In this document: positions 1 through 8,836 of the stretch, in pieces | Layout of the letters: the number at the start of each line of letters is the position of its first letter | Numbering within the stretch: position 1 is the stretch's first letter | DNA from: an uncultured Eubacteriales bacterium | GTDB lineage: Bacteria; Bacillota; Clostridia; Lachnospirales; CAG-274 | Length of the DNA stretch: 59,563 nt | Direction of reading: 5' to 3' | Assembly (NCBI GenBank): GCA_949738935.1 | Contig: CATJCJ010000329.1 | Location: 1 to 59,563, forward strand | Program-made: the position numbers and the translations under genes | The notes under the pieces: generated by a model | The model's database searches: none | What the model saw: the letters and a program-made list of their open reading frames with translations, nothing else | What the model was told of the DNA's origin: nothing

Positions 1-70
1 CTATTAGCTCAGTTGGTAGAGCAGCTGACTCTTAATCAGAAGGTCCAGGGTTCGAGCCCCTGATGGCGCA
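1..70 (+). tRNA. tRNA-Lys (CTT), 5' end cut by window edge
   Basis: The sequence is identical to the complete copy at 91-163 but lacks the first three acceptor bases, which lie outside the window. The anticodon loop CTCTTAA gives anticodon CTT, which reads AAG (Lys). The T arm and 3' acceptor strand are intact, and CCA is not encoded. Confidence 0.93.
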
Positions 71-90
71 TTTGTTTTAATATTTGTTAT

Positions 91-163
91 GCGCTATTAG
101 CTCAGTTGGTAGAGCAGCTGACTCTTAATCAGAAGGTCCAGGGTTCGAGCCCCTGATGGCGCA
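91..163 (+). tRNA. tRNA-Lys (CTT), complete
   Basis: This is a 73-nt cloverleaf. The acceptor GCGCTAT pairs with ATGGCGC (one G-T wobble), and the D arm (GCTC/GAGC) and T arm (CAGGG/CCCTG) are intact. The anticodon loop CTCTTAA carries CTT for Lys. The outermost anticodon-stem pair (G-A) is a mismatch. There is no encoded CCA. It is a tandem duplicate of the gene ending at base 70, separated by 20 bases, so the two are probably co-transcribed and recently duplicated. Confidence 0.96.
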
Positions 164-190
164 TTTGTAAAAATACTTTACATAAAACGG

Positions 191-232
191 CATTTTCCAC
201 TAAGGTTTAACATTGGAAAATGTCTTTTTTTT
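191..232 (+). terminator. Rho-independent terminator after the tRNA-Lys pair
   Basis: The arms CATTTTCCA (191-199) and TGGAAAATG (214-222) pair and are followed by a run of T's. The site ends the tRNA transcript and lies about 20 bases before the sbcD start. Confidence 0.85.
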
Positions 233-253
233 AAGAAAAAGGGGTTATTGCTT

Positions 254-1459
254 GTGAGAATAATTCATACCGGCGATTGGCATTTGGGAAAGACTCTTGA
301 GGGGTTTAGCAGGATTGGGGAACAAAAGATGTTTCTTGATGAACTATGTGATATTTGTGAGGAAAAGAAAATTGATATTTTGATTGTCGCTGGAGATGTT
401 TATGATAATTCAAATCCATCCGCGGAAGCGGAAAAATTATTTTATTCTTATTTGAAAAAATTGTCGCAAAATGGGAAAAGAGCTATTGTTATTATTTCAG
501 GAAACCATGACAGCCATACTAGACTTACAAGCAGCAGTCCTTTAGCCGAGGAATTTTGTATAATAATGGAGGGGACTCCTAAAACAATTATTAATTCAGG
601 CAATTATGGTGATTTTAAAATCAACAGGACTTTTTTTGGCGGTTTTGAGATAGAAAAAAATGGAGAAAGGGCTGTTTTTGTAACTATGCCTTATCCGAGC
701 GAAAAAAGTGTTAATGAGATTATTTCGGAAAGTATTGAAGAGGTTGATTTTAGAAAAAGTTATTCCGATAAAATTAAGGAGATTTTTAAATATAGAGAAA
801 AAGAGTTTTTTGATGATACAATAAATATTGTTGTCGGGCATTTTTTTATTTCCGGGGGCTCAAGCTCTGACTCCGAGAGAACTATTCAACTTGGAGGAAG
901 CTACGCTGTTGATGGAAATATTTTTCCGGAAAAAACTCAATATGTCGCTATGGGTCATTTGCACAGGCCTCAGCGTATTAAAACGAATGTTGAACATTCT
1001 TATTACGCGGGTTCTCCTATTCAATACAGTAAAAGTGAGATTGGATATTCAAAAAGTGTTTTTTTTGCTGAGCTTCATCCTGCTGAAAATCCTGTTGTTG
1101 AGAAAATTTATTTAAAAAATTATAAGCCTATTGAGATTTGGAAATCAGAAAGTATTGAAGATGCTTTGACTTTATGTGAAAAGAAAAAAGATGAAAATTG
1201 TTTTGTTTTTTTTGAGATTAAATCTGACAGAGTATTTTTACAGTCGGAGATAAAAGAAATTAGAAGTTTGAAAAAAGATATTGTTGAAATTCATACAATA
1301 TTGTATGAAAAAGATAAAGAAAAGTATTATTATCAAAGTTATGATAAAAGTATTTCTGAGCAATTTAAAGAATTTTATAAAGATGTTAAAGGAGTTTTTC
1401 CAAAAGATGAATTGACGGATTTGTTTTTGGATATTATTGGAAATGACGGGGAAGAGTGA
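254..1459 (+). CDS. sbcD: Exonuclease SbcD (Mre11-type nuclease subunit)
   Basis: This is the nuclease subunit of the SbcCD complex, which opens hairpins and processes DNA ends with Mn2+. All calcineurin-like phosphoesterase motifs are visible: GDWHLGK near the N-terminus, AGDVYDNSNP, SGNHDSHTRL, GHFFISGG and MGHLHRPQ. The length (401 aa) is normal for the family. The start is taken as GTG at 254, which gives MRIIHTGDWHLG as in known SbcD and follows a GGGG ribosome site; an upstream in-frame TTG at 248 is less likely. sbcC begins 3 bases after the stop, so the two are translationally coupled. No clear promoter of its own is visible after the tRNA terminator. Confidence 0.95.
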   Translation: MRIIHTGDWHLGKTLEGFSRIGEQKMFLDELCDICEEKKIDILIVAGDVYDNSNPSAEAEKLFYSYLKKLSQNGKRAIVIISGNHDSHTRLTSSSPLAEEFCIIMEGTPKTIINSGNYGDFKINRTFFGGFEIEKNGERAVFVTMPYPSEKSVNEIISESIEEVDFRKSYSDKIKEIFKYREKEFFDDTINIVVGHFFISGGSSSDSERTIQLGGSYAVDGNIFPEKTQYVAMGHLHRPQRIKTNVEHSYYAGSPIQYSKSEIGYSKSVFFAELHPAENPVVEKIYLKNYKPIEIWKSESIEDALTLCEKKKDENCFVFFEIKSDRVFLQSEIKEIRSLKKDIVEIHTILYEKDKEKYYYQSYDKSISEQFKEFYKDVKGVFPKDELTDLFLDIIGNDGEE

Positions 1460-1462
1460 TGT

Positions 1463-4400
1463 ATGAAACCAATTCGACTTAAAATTAAGGGATTTAATAG
1501 TTTTTTAAAAGAACAAATTGTTGATTTTGAAAAATTAATTTATAAAAGAATTTTTGGTATATTTGGACCTACGGGAAGCGGAAAATCATCTATTATAGAC
1601 GCTATGACTTTCGCTCTTTATGGAAATGTTTCGAGATATGATGGAAATGAGAGAAAAGCTTTTATTAATGTTAATTCTGATAGTGTTTTGGTTGTTTTTG
1701 AGTTTTCTCTTATAATTGGCAAGCCTGTGTTTTTTAATATATCTCGGGAGATTAAAATTCGTAAAAACGGAGCTTTTGTACATAACGCCAGACTTATAAA
1801 AACAATTGACGGAGTTTCTAATGTTATTGGAGAAAATGTGACAGAAGTTAATGAGTGGATTGTTAAAATTATTGGTCTTGAGTATAAAGATTTTATTCGT
1901 TCGGTTGTTTTGCCTCAAGGAAAATTTAGTGAGTTTCTTATGTTGAAAAATACGGAGAGAAGAAATATGCTTGAACGCATTTTTGGTCTTGAGGAATATG
2001 GTACTGTTTTGAGCGCTAAGATAAATGAGAGAAGAAAAAATCAGTTTAAAATAGTCGCTGATATTAAGAGTAAATTAGAGGTTTTTCGAGATGTCTCAAA
2101 AGAACTTATTTTTAATCTTCAAAGTGATTTGAAAGATAAAGAGAAAATATTTGAGAAAAATAAAATTATTTTGAGTGAAAAAAGAATATTTTTTGATAAA
2201 TATAAAAATTATGTTGATTTGAAAAAAGAATTTGATTTCTATAAACTAAAGAAATGTGAACTTGAAGAGGAAAAAGAAAATATTGATTTAAAAATTGAGA
2301 AAATTGCTTGGGGAAGGAAAGCTGAAAAAACTCATCATTTTTTTTTGGTTTATAAAAAAAATGAAAGGGAATATAATAATTCTTATGCTCAATTTAAAAG
2401 ATTTGAAAATGAATTTACTTTAGTTAATCAGGATTTTTTGAAAATTAAAGGTGATTTTGACACGTTTTCTGATGAAAAAAAAGAAAAATATCCTAAAATT
2501 ATAAAAAAAGAGGCTGAACTTATTCAGGGAATTAAAATTAAAAAAGATAATGAGATAATTGAGTCGGAGAGAGCAAATCTTAGAAATGAGTATAAAAATA
2601 ACAAAAAAATTTTGTTGGAAAAAGATTCTGAATTGAAAAAAGAAATTGACGCTAAAAATTTTGCCGATAATAAAATATTTGATATTGAGAAGAAAAAAGA
2701 TGAAATTAATATTTCTCCTGAGTATAGAGAAAATGTTGAGTATTCGGCAAATATTGAAAAAAAATATTTCGAACTGGAAGAAAAATGTGTTTCGGAGGAA
2801 AAGTCTTTAAAAATTATTTCTCAAAATATTAAAAGGGAAAAAGAAGATATTGATTTACTTGAAAAGAAAATATTAGAGGCAAAAAATGATATTGTCAAAT
2901 TTGAAAAGGAAAAAAAGTTTCTTGATGAAAAATCTTTTGATTTTTATGATATTATTGAAACTCAACAGAAAATTGAGGATAAAAAAAGAGAATTCTTTTT
3001 AAAAAAAGAGTTGTATTTAAAATATAATTCTTTGAGTTTGGAGCTTGAAAATATTAATAAAAATAAAAACGCTTTGGAAAAAAAGTTAAGTAATTTGATT
3101 GATGAGGAAAATAATAAAAATGATATGTTTTCTCAAATGAGTGATAAAATAAAATTTCTTGAGAATAAAGAGTTTATTTTGGAATTGGCTAATCGGCTTC
3201 GGGAAAATACACCTTGTCCTGTTTGCGGTTCGCTTGAACACCCTATGCCTGCCGAAAAAACAGCCAATAGTATTTTATGTGAATTGAAAAGTGACAGGGA
3301 TGTTTTGAAAAAAGACATAGATGATATTTTGGAGAAAAAAAATAATATTAAAAATAAAATTTCTGTTTTAAATTCTGAGTTTAATAAAATTAATGAGGAA
3401 ATTTCAAAAATTGAAATTGATTTTAAAGATTTTGATGTTGATGTTGGACAAAAAGAAATTGAAAAAGAAATTAAAAAGTTTGAGGAAACAAAAAGAAATT
3501 TTGAAAGTTTTAACAAAAAGAAAAAGGATTTTGCTGAGAAAGAAAAATTTTTGAATGAACAATTTAACAAATTAAATTTGGAAATTTCAAAAATTAAAAG
3601 TGAACTTAAAAAAGATAATGAGATTTTTCAAAAATCTGAAAATTCTTTTAATATGATTTTAGAGGAAAAAAATAAAGCTTCTGAGAAACTTGAGGGTTTG
3701 AAAGAACAACTTGGTGTTGATGATTTTAAAAAGGAATATTTAAAATTAATTGATTATGAGAAACTGAAAAGTAAACTTGAAATTGATGAAAAGAAAAATA
3801 GAGAGGTTTCTTCTCAAAAACAGCTGAGTATTGAACGGCTTAAAAATGAAATAGGTAAATATGAAAAAATTATTGAGTCTATAGAAGTTGCTGGAAAAGA
3901 AAAAAAAGCTATTATAGATAAAAATATTAAACGTGTGGACGAAATTTGTGAAGGAAAAGATTTTGATGATTATTTTAATGAGGTTGTTGAGAAAAAGTCA
4001 TTTTTTGAAAAAAAAGATGTTGAGCTGAGAAAAATTTTTGAGGATTTGGAATTGAAAAAAAACTCTACTTTGGAAAATAAAGTTAAGTTTGAAAAAGAAA
4101 AGTCTACTCTGCAAAAAATTAAAGAGGAAAGCTTTTTTGAGCTTAAGGAAGTTGTCTTTGAAAATGGTTTTCAATCTATTAATGATGCGGAAGAGGCTTA
4201 TATGTCAAAGGAAGATATATCTGAATTTGAAAAAGATGTTGAGTTATATAATGACAATTTGAAAGAAATTTTATCTAACTTGAAAAATATTTCTATAAAA
4301 TTGGAGAAAGAAGATATTTCTTGTAATGAGGAGGATGTTGAGAAAATTAAGTTGGAAATTGATGAGTTGAGTGAAAAAAATGAGGATATTCTTAGTGAGA

Positions 4401-4996
4401 TAGGTCGGATGAAAAACAGAATTGATAAAGCTGTGAGTGATTTTGACAAAGCTGAAAACTTGAAAAAACAGTGTAAAGAGCAGACTTATAAACTTGATTT
4501 AATTTCTGATTTGGCTGATGCTATGAAAGGAAATAGGTTTGTTGAGTTTATAGCTAAAAGACAGCTTTATTATGTTACTATGGATGCTTCTGAAAGACTT
4601 GGAAAAATGACTAATGGAAGATACGCTATTGAGCTTGATGAGGAGGATTCAAATTTTATTATTAGAGATGATTTTAATGGCGGTGTTAGAAGAACACCTA
4701 ATTCTCTTTCCGGAGGTGAAATGTTTTTGACCTCTTTATGTCTTGCTTTGGCGCTTTCAGGAAAAATACAGCTTAAAAACAACGCTCCGCTTGAAACATT
4801 TTTTCTTGATGAGGGGTTTGGGACTTTGGATTCTAATATGTTAGAAGTTGTTATGGATAGTTTGGAACAACTGTCTTGTGAGAAAATGAATGTGGGAGTT
4901 ATTACCCATGTTGAGGAAATAAAAAACAGAATACAATCTAAAATTATCATTATTCCTGATGATGGTGTTGAGGGAAGTAAAATTAAAATTGATTAA
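1463..4996 (+). CDS. sbcC: Exonuclease SbcC (Rad50/SMC-like ATPase subunit)
   Basis: This is the ATPase and DNA-tethering partner of SbcD. It has 1177 aa in the usual SMC layout: Walker A GPTGSGKS at about residues 35-42, long Lys/Glu-rich coiled coils on both sides of a central zinc hook, the hook CPVC at Cys585 and Cys588, the ABC signature LSGGE at about 1082, and Walker B FFLDEGFG at about 1113. The coiled-coil stretch is extremely A-rich, which generates many spurious reverse-strand reading frames. The ATG start is 3 bases beyond the sbcD stop. Confidence 0.96.
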   Translation: MKPIRLKIKGFNSFLKEQIVDFEKLIYKRIFGIFGPTGSGKSSIIDAMTFALYGNVSRYDGNERKAFINVNSDSVLVVFEFSLIIGKPVFFNISREIKIRKNGAFVHNARLIKTIDGVSNVIGENVTEVNEWIVKIIGLEYKDFIRSVVLPQGKFSEFLMLKNTERRNMLERIFGLEEYGTVLSAKINERRKNQFKIVADIKSKLEVFRDVSKELIFNLQSDLKDKEKIFEKNKIILSEKRIFFDKYKNYVDLKKEFDFYKLKKCELEEEKENIDLKIEKIAWGRKAEKTHHFFLVYKKNEREYNNSYAQFKRFENEFTLVNQDFLKIKGDFDTFSDEKKEKYPKIIKKEAELIQGIKIKKDNEIIESERANLRNEYKNNKKILLEKDSELKKEIDAKNFADNKIFDIEKKKDEINISPEYRENVEYSANIEKKYFELEEKCVSEEKSLKIISQNIKREKEDIDLLEKKILEAKNDIVKFEKEKKFLDEKSFDFYDIIETQQKIEDKKREFFLKKELYLKYNSLSLELENINKNKNALEKKLSNLIDEENNKNDMFSQMSDKIKFLENKEFILELANRLRENTPCPVCGSLEHPMPAEKTANSILCELKSDRDVLKKDIDDILEKKNNIKNKISVLNSEFNKINEEISKIEIDFKDFDVDVGQKEIEKEIKKFEETKRNFESFNKKKKDFAEKEKFLNEQFNKLNLEISKIKSELKKDNEIFQKSENSFNMILEEKNKASEKLEGLKEQLGVDDFKKEYLKLIDYEKLKSKLEIDEKKNREVSSQKQLSIERLKNEIGKYEKIIESIEVAGKEKKAIIDKNIKRVDEICEGKDFDDYFNEVVEKKSFFEKKDVELRKIFEDLELKKNSTLENKVKFEKEKSTLQKIKEESFFELKEVVFENGFQSINDAEEAYMSKEDISEFEKDVELYNDNLKEILSNLKNISIKLEKEDISCNEEDVEKIKLEIDELSEKNEDILSEIGRMKNRIDKAVSDFDKAENLKKQCKEQTYKLDLISDLADAMKGNRFVEFIAKRQLYYVTMDASERLGKMTNGRYAIELDEEDSNFIIRDDFNGGVRRTPNSLSGGEMFLTSLCLALALSGKIQLKNNAPLETFFLDEGFGTLDSNMLEVVMDSLEQLSCEKMNVGVITHVEEIKNRIQSKIIIIPDDGVEGSKIKID

Positions 4997-5053
4997 AGAT
5001 AATTAATTGCTTCCGCAAAAAAATATAAAAATAATTTGTTTGGAGGTATTTTT

Positions 5054-6559
5054 ATGAAAAGTAATACTAAGGAAAATAAAATAAAAGAACTCGCTATGGA
5101 ACTTATTCCTAAAAAATTAAGAATTAATCTTTTACATCTTCTTTCTGATATTTGTGTGAACCTTAAAGAACCAACTAATTGTGATGGAATTGATGAAGTT
5201 TTGGATGTTATGAAAGAAATTGAGAGTTTGACTTGTGAAATCAATGATTTTCTTATTATCCCTATTGATAAAAGAGATGATTTTACACATAGGATTGAAA
5301 CTGTGAGAAAAAATATTATGGAATATGTAAAATCTGTTTATGTTAACGGAAGATTTATCACAATGATATCTAAATTTTTATTAGACCAAAAATGTGTTAG
5401 AGAGATTAAAAAAGATAATATTCTTAACAAAACTGATAATATTGATTTTTTAAAAATATTTGATGATTGCATTAATTTTATTTATGAAGTTGATAGTGAG
5501 TATGAGAATGCTATTGATTTTATTTCAGCAAAAAGAAGATGTGATATTCTTTCGTGTCTGCCTTTGAGAATGACAAAAGCGAAATATAATGATTACATTA
5601 GAGAATTTTTTAAGTATTTAAGTATTGATTCACCAAAGTCAAGCCTTGTTAATTTTTTAGGATTGTATAAAGATTTATTCGTTCCTTTTAAATCGGATTA
5701 TTTTGGAAAATATTTTAATCATATATCTGAGGGGCTTGTTAAATTATGGAATTTGGATTTTGACAGTATTTCAGATGAGGAAATTGAAAAGGCTATTTCG
5801 GATTTGGAGGAATTGGGGAAAAATAACGTTGATATTTCTAAGTTTCTTTTTATGTTGTACAATGATATAAATTATATTGTTAATTTGTTGTTATTCTGTA
5901 TTGATGATGAGTATTTGTTTGATGATGATATAATGTTTAAAGATATTTATTTTACTACAAAAAATATTATTAAGTCAGAAAGTGACAGGGTATTTATTGA
6001 CGATATTCTCTCAAGGATTTATGATGAAATTGAAATTACAGAAAATGACATCAAGGCTATGGATAAAAATTTTGATGATATTTTGGATATGATTGATGTT
6101 GAAAAAGTCTCGGAATCTGTTTATACTTATATTATGATTAAATTAGAAATAGATAAAAATTTTTATGATGAGGCGTTTATGGTTCTGGAAAACTATAGCT
6201 ATACTCAGGAAGAAGAGGCTGATAATTTAAATGATAAAATTGATGAGGAGCTTTTTGATGAAAAGGTAAATGAGTTTTTTGACTACATTAAGAACGCCCT
6301 TTCCGAAATTCCAAATAAAAAAGCAAAATATATTAAAACTTATTTTTTTGAGTACATTAGTTATTTTGGTGATGAGGAAGAGTATGACAAATATATTGAA
6401 TTTGTTATTAATAATCTTAAAACTGTTGATAACTTTTATTTATACCTTGTGAAGCTGAGTAATCTTATTGAAAAGGAAAACTTTGATGATGAGGACAATG
6501 TTTTTGATGAGGATTTTTTTCATCATCACGAACATTGTGAGTGTGGACATAAGCATTAA
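5054..6559 (+). CDS. Uncharacterised acidic protein with His/Cys-rich C-terminal tail
   Basis: I do not recognise this 501-aa protein. It is predicted to be mostly helical, soluble and strongly acidic in its second half (many Asp/Glu), with no signal peptide or clear membrane span. The C-terminus ends in a compact metal-ligand cluster, HHHEHCECGHKH, which would suit Zn, Ni or Mn binding. ATG at 5054 is chosen because GGAGGT lies 6 bases upstream; a longer frame starts at 5036. It lies 57 bases after sbcC with no terminator between, so it may be co-transcribed with the Mn-dependent SbcCD nuclease. A functional link is inference only. Confidence 0.75.
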   Translation: MKSNTKENKIKELAMELIPKKLRINLLHLLSDICVNLKEPTNCDGIDEVLDVMKEIESLTCEINDFLIIPIDKRDDFTHRIETVRKNIMEYVKSVYVNGRFITMISKFLLDQKCVREIKKDNILNKTDNIDFLKIFDDCINFIYEVDSEYENAIDFISAKRRCDILSCLPLRMTKAKYNDYIREFFKYLSIDSPKSSLVNFLGLYKDLFVPFKSDYFGKYFNHISEGLVKLWNLDFDSISDEEIEKAISDLEELGKNNVDISKFLFMLYNDINYIVNLLLFCIDDEYLFDDDIMFKDIYFTTKNIIKSESDRVFIDDILSRIYDEIEITENDIKAMDKNFDDILDMIDVEKVSESVYTYIMIKLEIDKNFYDEAFMVLENYSYTQEEEADNLNDKIDEELFDEKVNEFFDYIKNALSEIPNKKAKYIKTYFFEYISYFGDEEEYDKYIEFVINNLKTVDNFYLYLVKLSNLIEKENFDDEDNVFDEDFFHHHEHCECGHKH

Positions 6560-6717
6560 TACTAATCTTATTAAAAAAGTGGATATAATATATTGGAGCT
6601 GATGAAACAAAAAAACTTTTTTATTTGAAATTTTCTGGTTTGCTTTGCAATCCCTTTAGACTTTTGGTGTTGCCGTTAAATCATTTTTATTTTTGATTTA
6701 CACAGTGTTTCCTTAAT

Positions 6718-6749
6718 TTGTTATTATCGCCTCAAAACCTTTGTATAAT
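6718..6749 (+). promoter_or_regulatory. Possible promoter before spoVD
   Basis: A TATAAT box lies at 6744-6749, with TTATTA at 6721 (17-base spacer) or TTGTTA at 6718 (20-base spacer) as weak -35 candidates. It lies 60-90 bases before the spoVD ATG. The preceding 6560-6717 stretch holds no gene that I can support. Confidence 0.3.
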
Positions 6750-6810
6750 TTATTCATAGTTAACTTATTTTTATAATAAAATTTATTATACATATCTGTT
6801 GGGGTGTTTT

Positions 6811-8760
6811 ATGAAAAAACCTAACATAGGCATGAAAAAAAGGCTGTTGTTTTTTTTGTTGTGTTTTGAACTTGTCTTTTTTTCTTTGATTGTGAGAATT
6901 TTTTTTATACAATATTTTCAATCTGAGTTCTTGCAGGAAAAAGCGTATGAGCAACAAACCAGAGATAGACTTATTAAACCTAAAAGAGGAAATATCCTTG
7001 ATAGAAATTTGATGGATATAGCTAACGCTGAGACTGTTTGTTCCGTAAGTGTTATACACGCTCAGGTTAAGAATGAGAAAAAAGCCGCTGAGGTTTTATC
7101 ACAAAAGCTGGACCTTGATTATGATTTTGTTTTAAAGAAAATCCAAAAAAAAGTCGCTCTTGAGAGGATTAAGACGAAGGTTGATAAAAAGCTCGCTGAT
7201 GAGATAAGGGAACTTAATATTGATGGAATTGTTATTGACGATGACATTAAAAGAGTTTATCCATATTTTAATCTTGCTTCTCAGGTTATTGGTTTTACGG
7301 GAAAGGATAATCAAGGTATTATTGGACTTGAGGCAAAATATGATGAATTTTTAAGGGGCAAACAGGGGAAAATTTTAACGGAGACAGACGCTAAGGGCGT
7401 TGAGTTGAAAAATGGCAGGGAAAGCCGAGTTGACCCGATTCCCGGGTATAATCTTGTTACGAGCATTGACATAAATTTGCAGCAGTACGCTGAACAGACT
7501 TTGGAAAAAGCTGTTGAGGCTAAGGACGCTCTTAGAGGAGTGATAATTCTTATGAATCCTCAAAATGGTGAGATTTACGCTATGGCTAATAAGCCTGATT
7601 TTGACCTTAATAATCCTTTTAAAATTAATTCCGCTGAGCTTCAGGGCTCTTGGGATTCTTTCTCTGAAAAAGAAAAAAATGATTATTTGAATAAAATGTG
7701 GAGAAATTTCGCTATTAATGATACTTATGAACCTGGTTCGACATTTAAGGTTATTACTTCAGCCGCGGGTCTTGAGGAAAAAGCCGTTGATTTGAATAGC
7801 TCATTTAATTGCGGCGGCGGAAGAACTGTTGCCGGAAGACATATTAAGTGTTGGCGTTCACCAAGAAGTCATGGTACTTTGAATTTTGTTCAAGGTGTTC
7901 AGAATTCGTGTAATCCTGTTTTTATGGATGTTGCGGCAAGGCTTGGTCCCGAGAAATTTTACTCGTATATGAAAAAATTTGGTTTTGATAAAAAAACCGG
8001 AATTGATTTGCCAGGAGAAGCTACGGGAATTATGCATAAACTTGATAATATTGGGCCTGTTGAACTTGCTACTATGAGTTTTGGGCAGTCTTTTCAAATT
8101 ACTCCTTTGCAGCTTTTGAGAGCTATATCATCTATTATAAACGGCGGAAACTTGATTACACCTCATTTTGGTATTAAGGTTATAGATGATAATAAGAATG
8201 TTATTGAGGTTTTTGATTATTCAAATGGTGAGACTACTGTCTCAAAGGATACTTCGGATAAAATGAAAGAAATTCTTGAAAGTGTTGTTTCTGAGGGAAC
8301 GGGAAATAAAACTTATATTCCTGGATATAGAATTGGCGGGAAAACAGCTACAAGTGAGAAGCTTCCCAGAAGAAGCGGTAAATATATCGCCTCTTTTATG
8401 GCGTTTTCTCCGGCTGAAAATCCTCAGGTTATTGGAATTGTGCTTATTGATGAGCCAAAAGGTACTTATTATGGCGGGCAGGTTGCGGGACCTATTATGA
8501 AAGAGTTAATGTCTAATGTTTTGCCTTATCTTGGAATTGAACCTCAATATACAGAAGAAGAAGCTAAAATGGAAGAGGTTTTGAAAATAGATGTTCCTGA
8601 TTTTATCGGGAAAAAGGTTTCTGACTGCAAGTCTGAACTTGGAAAACTGAAAATAAAGTTTGATGTTAAAGGTGACGGCAGTACGGTTTTGAGACAATTT
8701 CCTGAAAAAGGGGAGCAAATAAATATGACAAGTAAAATAATTTTATATACACAAAACTGA
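6811..8760 (+). CDS. spoVD: Class B penicillin-binding protein, SpoVD/FtsI type with PASTA domain
   Basis: This is a transpeptidase that crosslinks peptidoglycan. It has one N-terminal membrane anchor (about residues 12-33), a PBP dimerisation domain, and a transpeptidase domain with STFK (Ser310, Lys313) and SCN (366-368). The third motif reads KTA (511-513) rather than KTG. A single PASTA domain occupies about 590-649. Length (649 aa), the PASTA tail and the position directly before murE fit SpoVD (spore cortex) better than plain FtsI, but the vegetative role cannot be excluded. ATG at 6811 follows GGGGTG; an upstream TTG at 6799 is in frame but lies on the ribosome site. Confidence 0.88.
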   Translation: MKKPNIGMKKRLLFFLLCFELVFFSLIVRIFFIQYFQSEFLQEKAYEQQTRDRLIKPKRGNILDRNLMDIANAETVCSVSVIHAQVKNEKKAAEVLSQKLDLDYDFVLKKIQKKVALERIKTKVDKKLADEIRELNIDGIVIDDDIKRVYPYFNLASQVIGFTGKDNQGIIGLEAKYDEFLRGKQGKILTETDAKGVELKNGRESRVDPIPGYNLVTSIDINLQQYAEQTLEKAVEAKDALRGVIILMNPQNGEIYAMANKPDFDLNNPFKINSAELQGSWDSFSEKEKNDYLNKMWRNFAINDTYEPGSTFKVITSAAGLEEKAVDLNSSFNCGGGRTVAGRHIKCWRSPRSHGTLNFVQGVQNSCNPVFMDVAARLGPEKFYSYMKKFGFDKKTGIDLPGEATGIMHKLDNIGPVELATMSFGQSFQITPLQLLRAISSIINGGNLITPHFGIKVIDDNKNVIEVFDYSNGETTVSKDTSDKMKEILESVVSEGTGNKTYIPGYRIGGKTATSEKLPRRSGKYIASFMAFSPAENPQVIGIVLIDEPKGTYYGGQVAGPIMKELMSNVLPYLGIEPQYTEEEAKMEEVLKIDVPDFIGKKVSDCKSELGKLKIKFDVKGDGSTVLRQFPEKGEQINMTSKIILYTQN

Positions 8761-8836
8761 TATGTGATTGTGGTGATATTTGACGAATCAATTATAGATT
8801 GGATTGTTATAATAATGTTTGGAAGGCGGTGTTTTC

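Noticed and set aside
3133-3570. Minus-strand frames within the sbcC coiled coil
   Set aside because: The A-rich Lys/Glu coding strand produces long Ser/Phe/Leu-rich reverse frames with no gene features.
8780-8813. TTGACG and TATAAT before murE as a promoter
   Set aside because: The spacer is 22 bases, too long for a normal sigma-A promoter. Read-through from spoVD is more likely.
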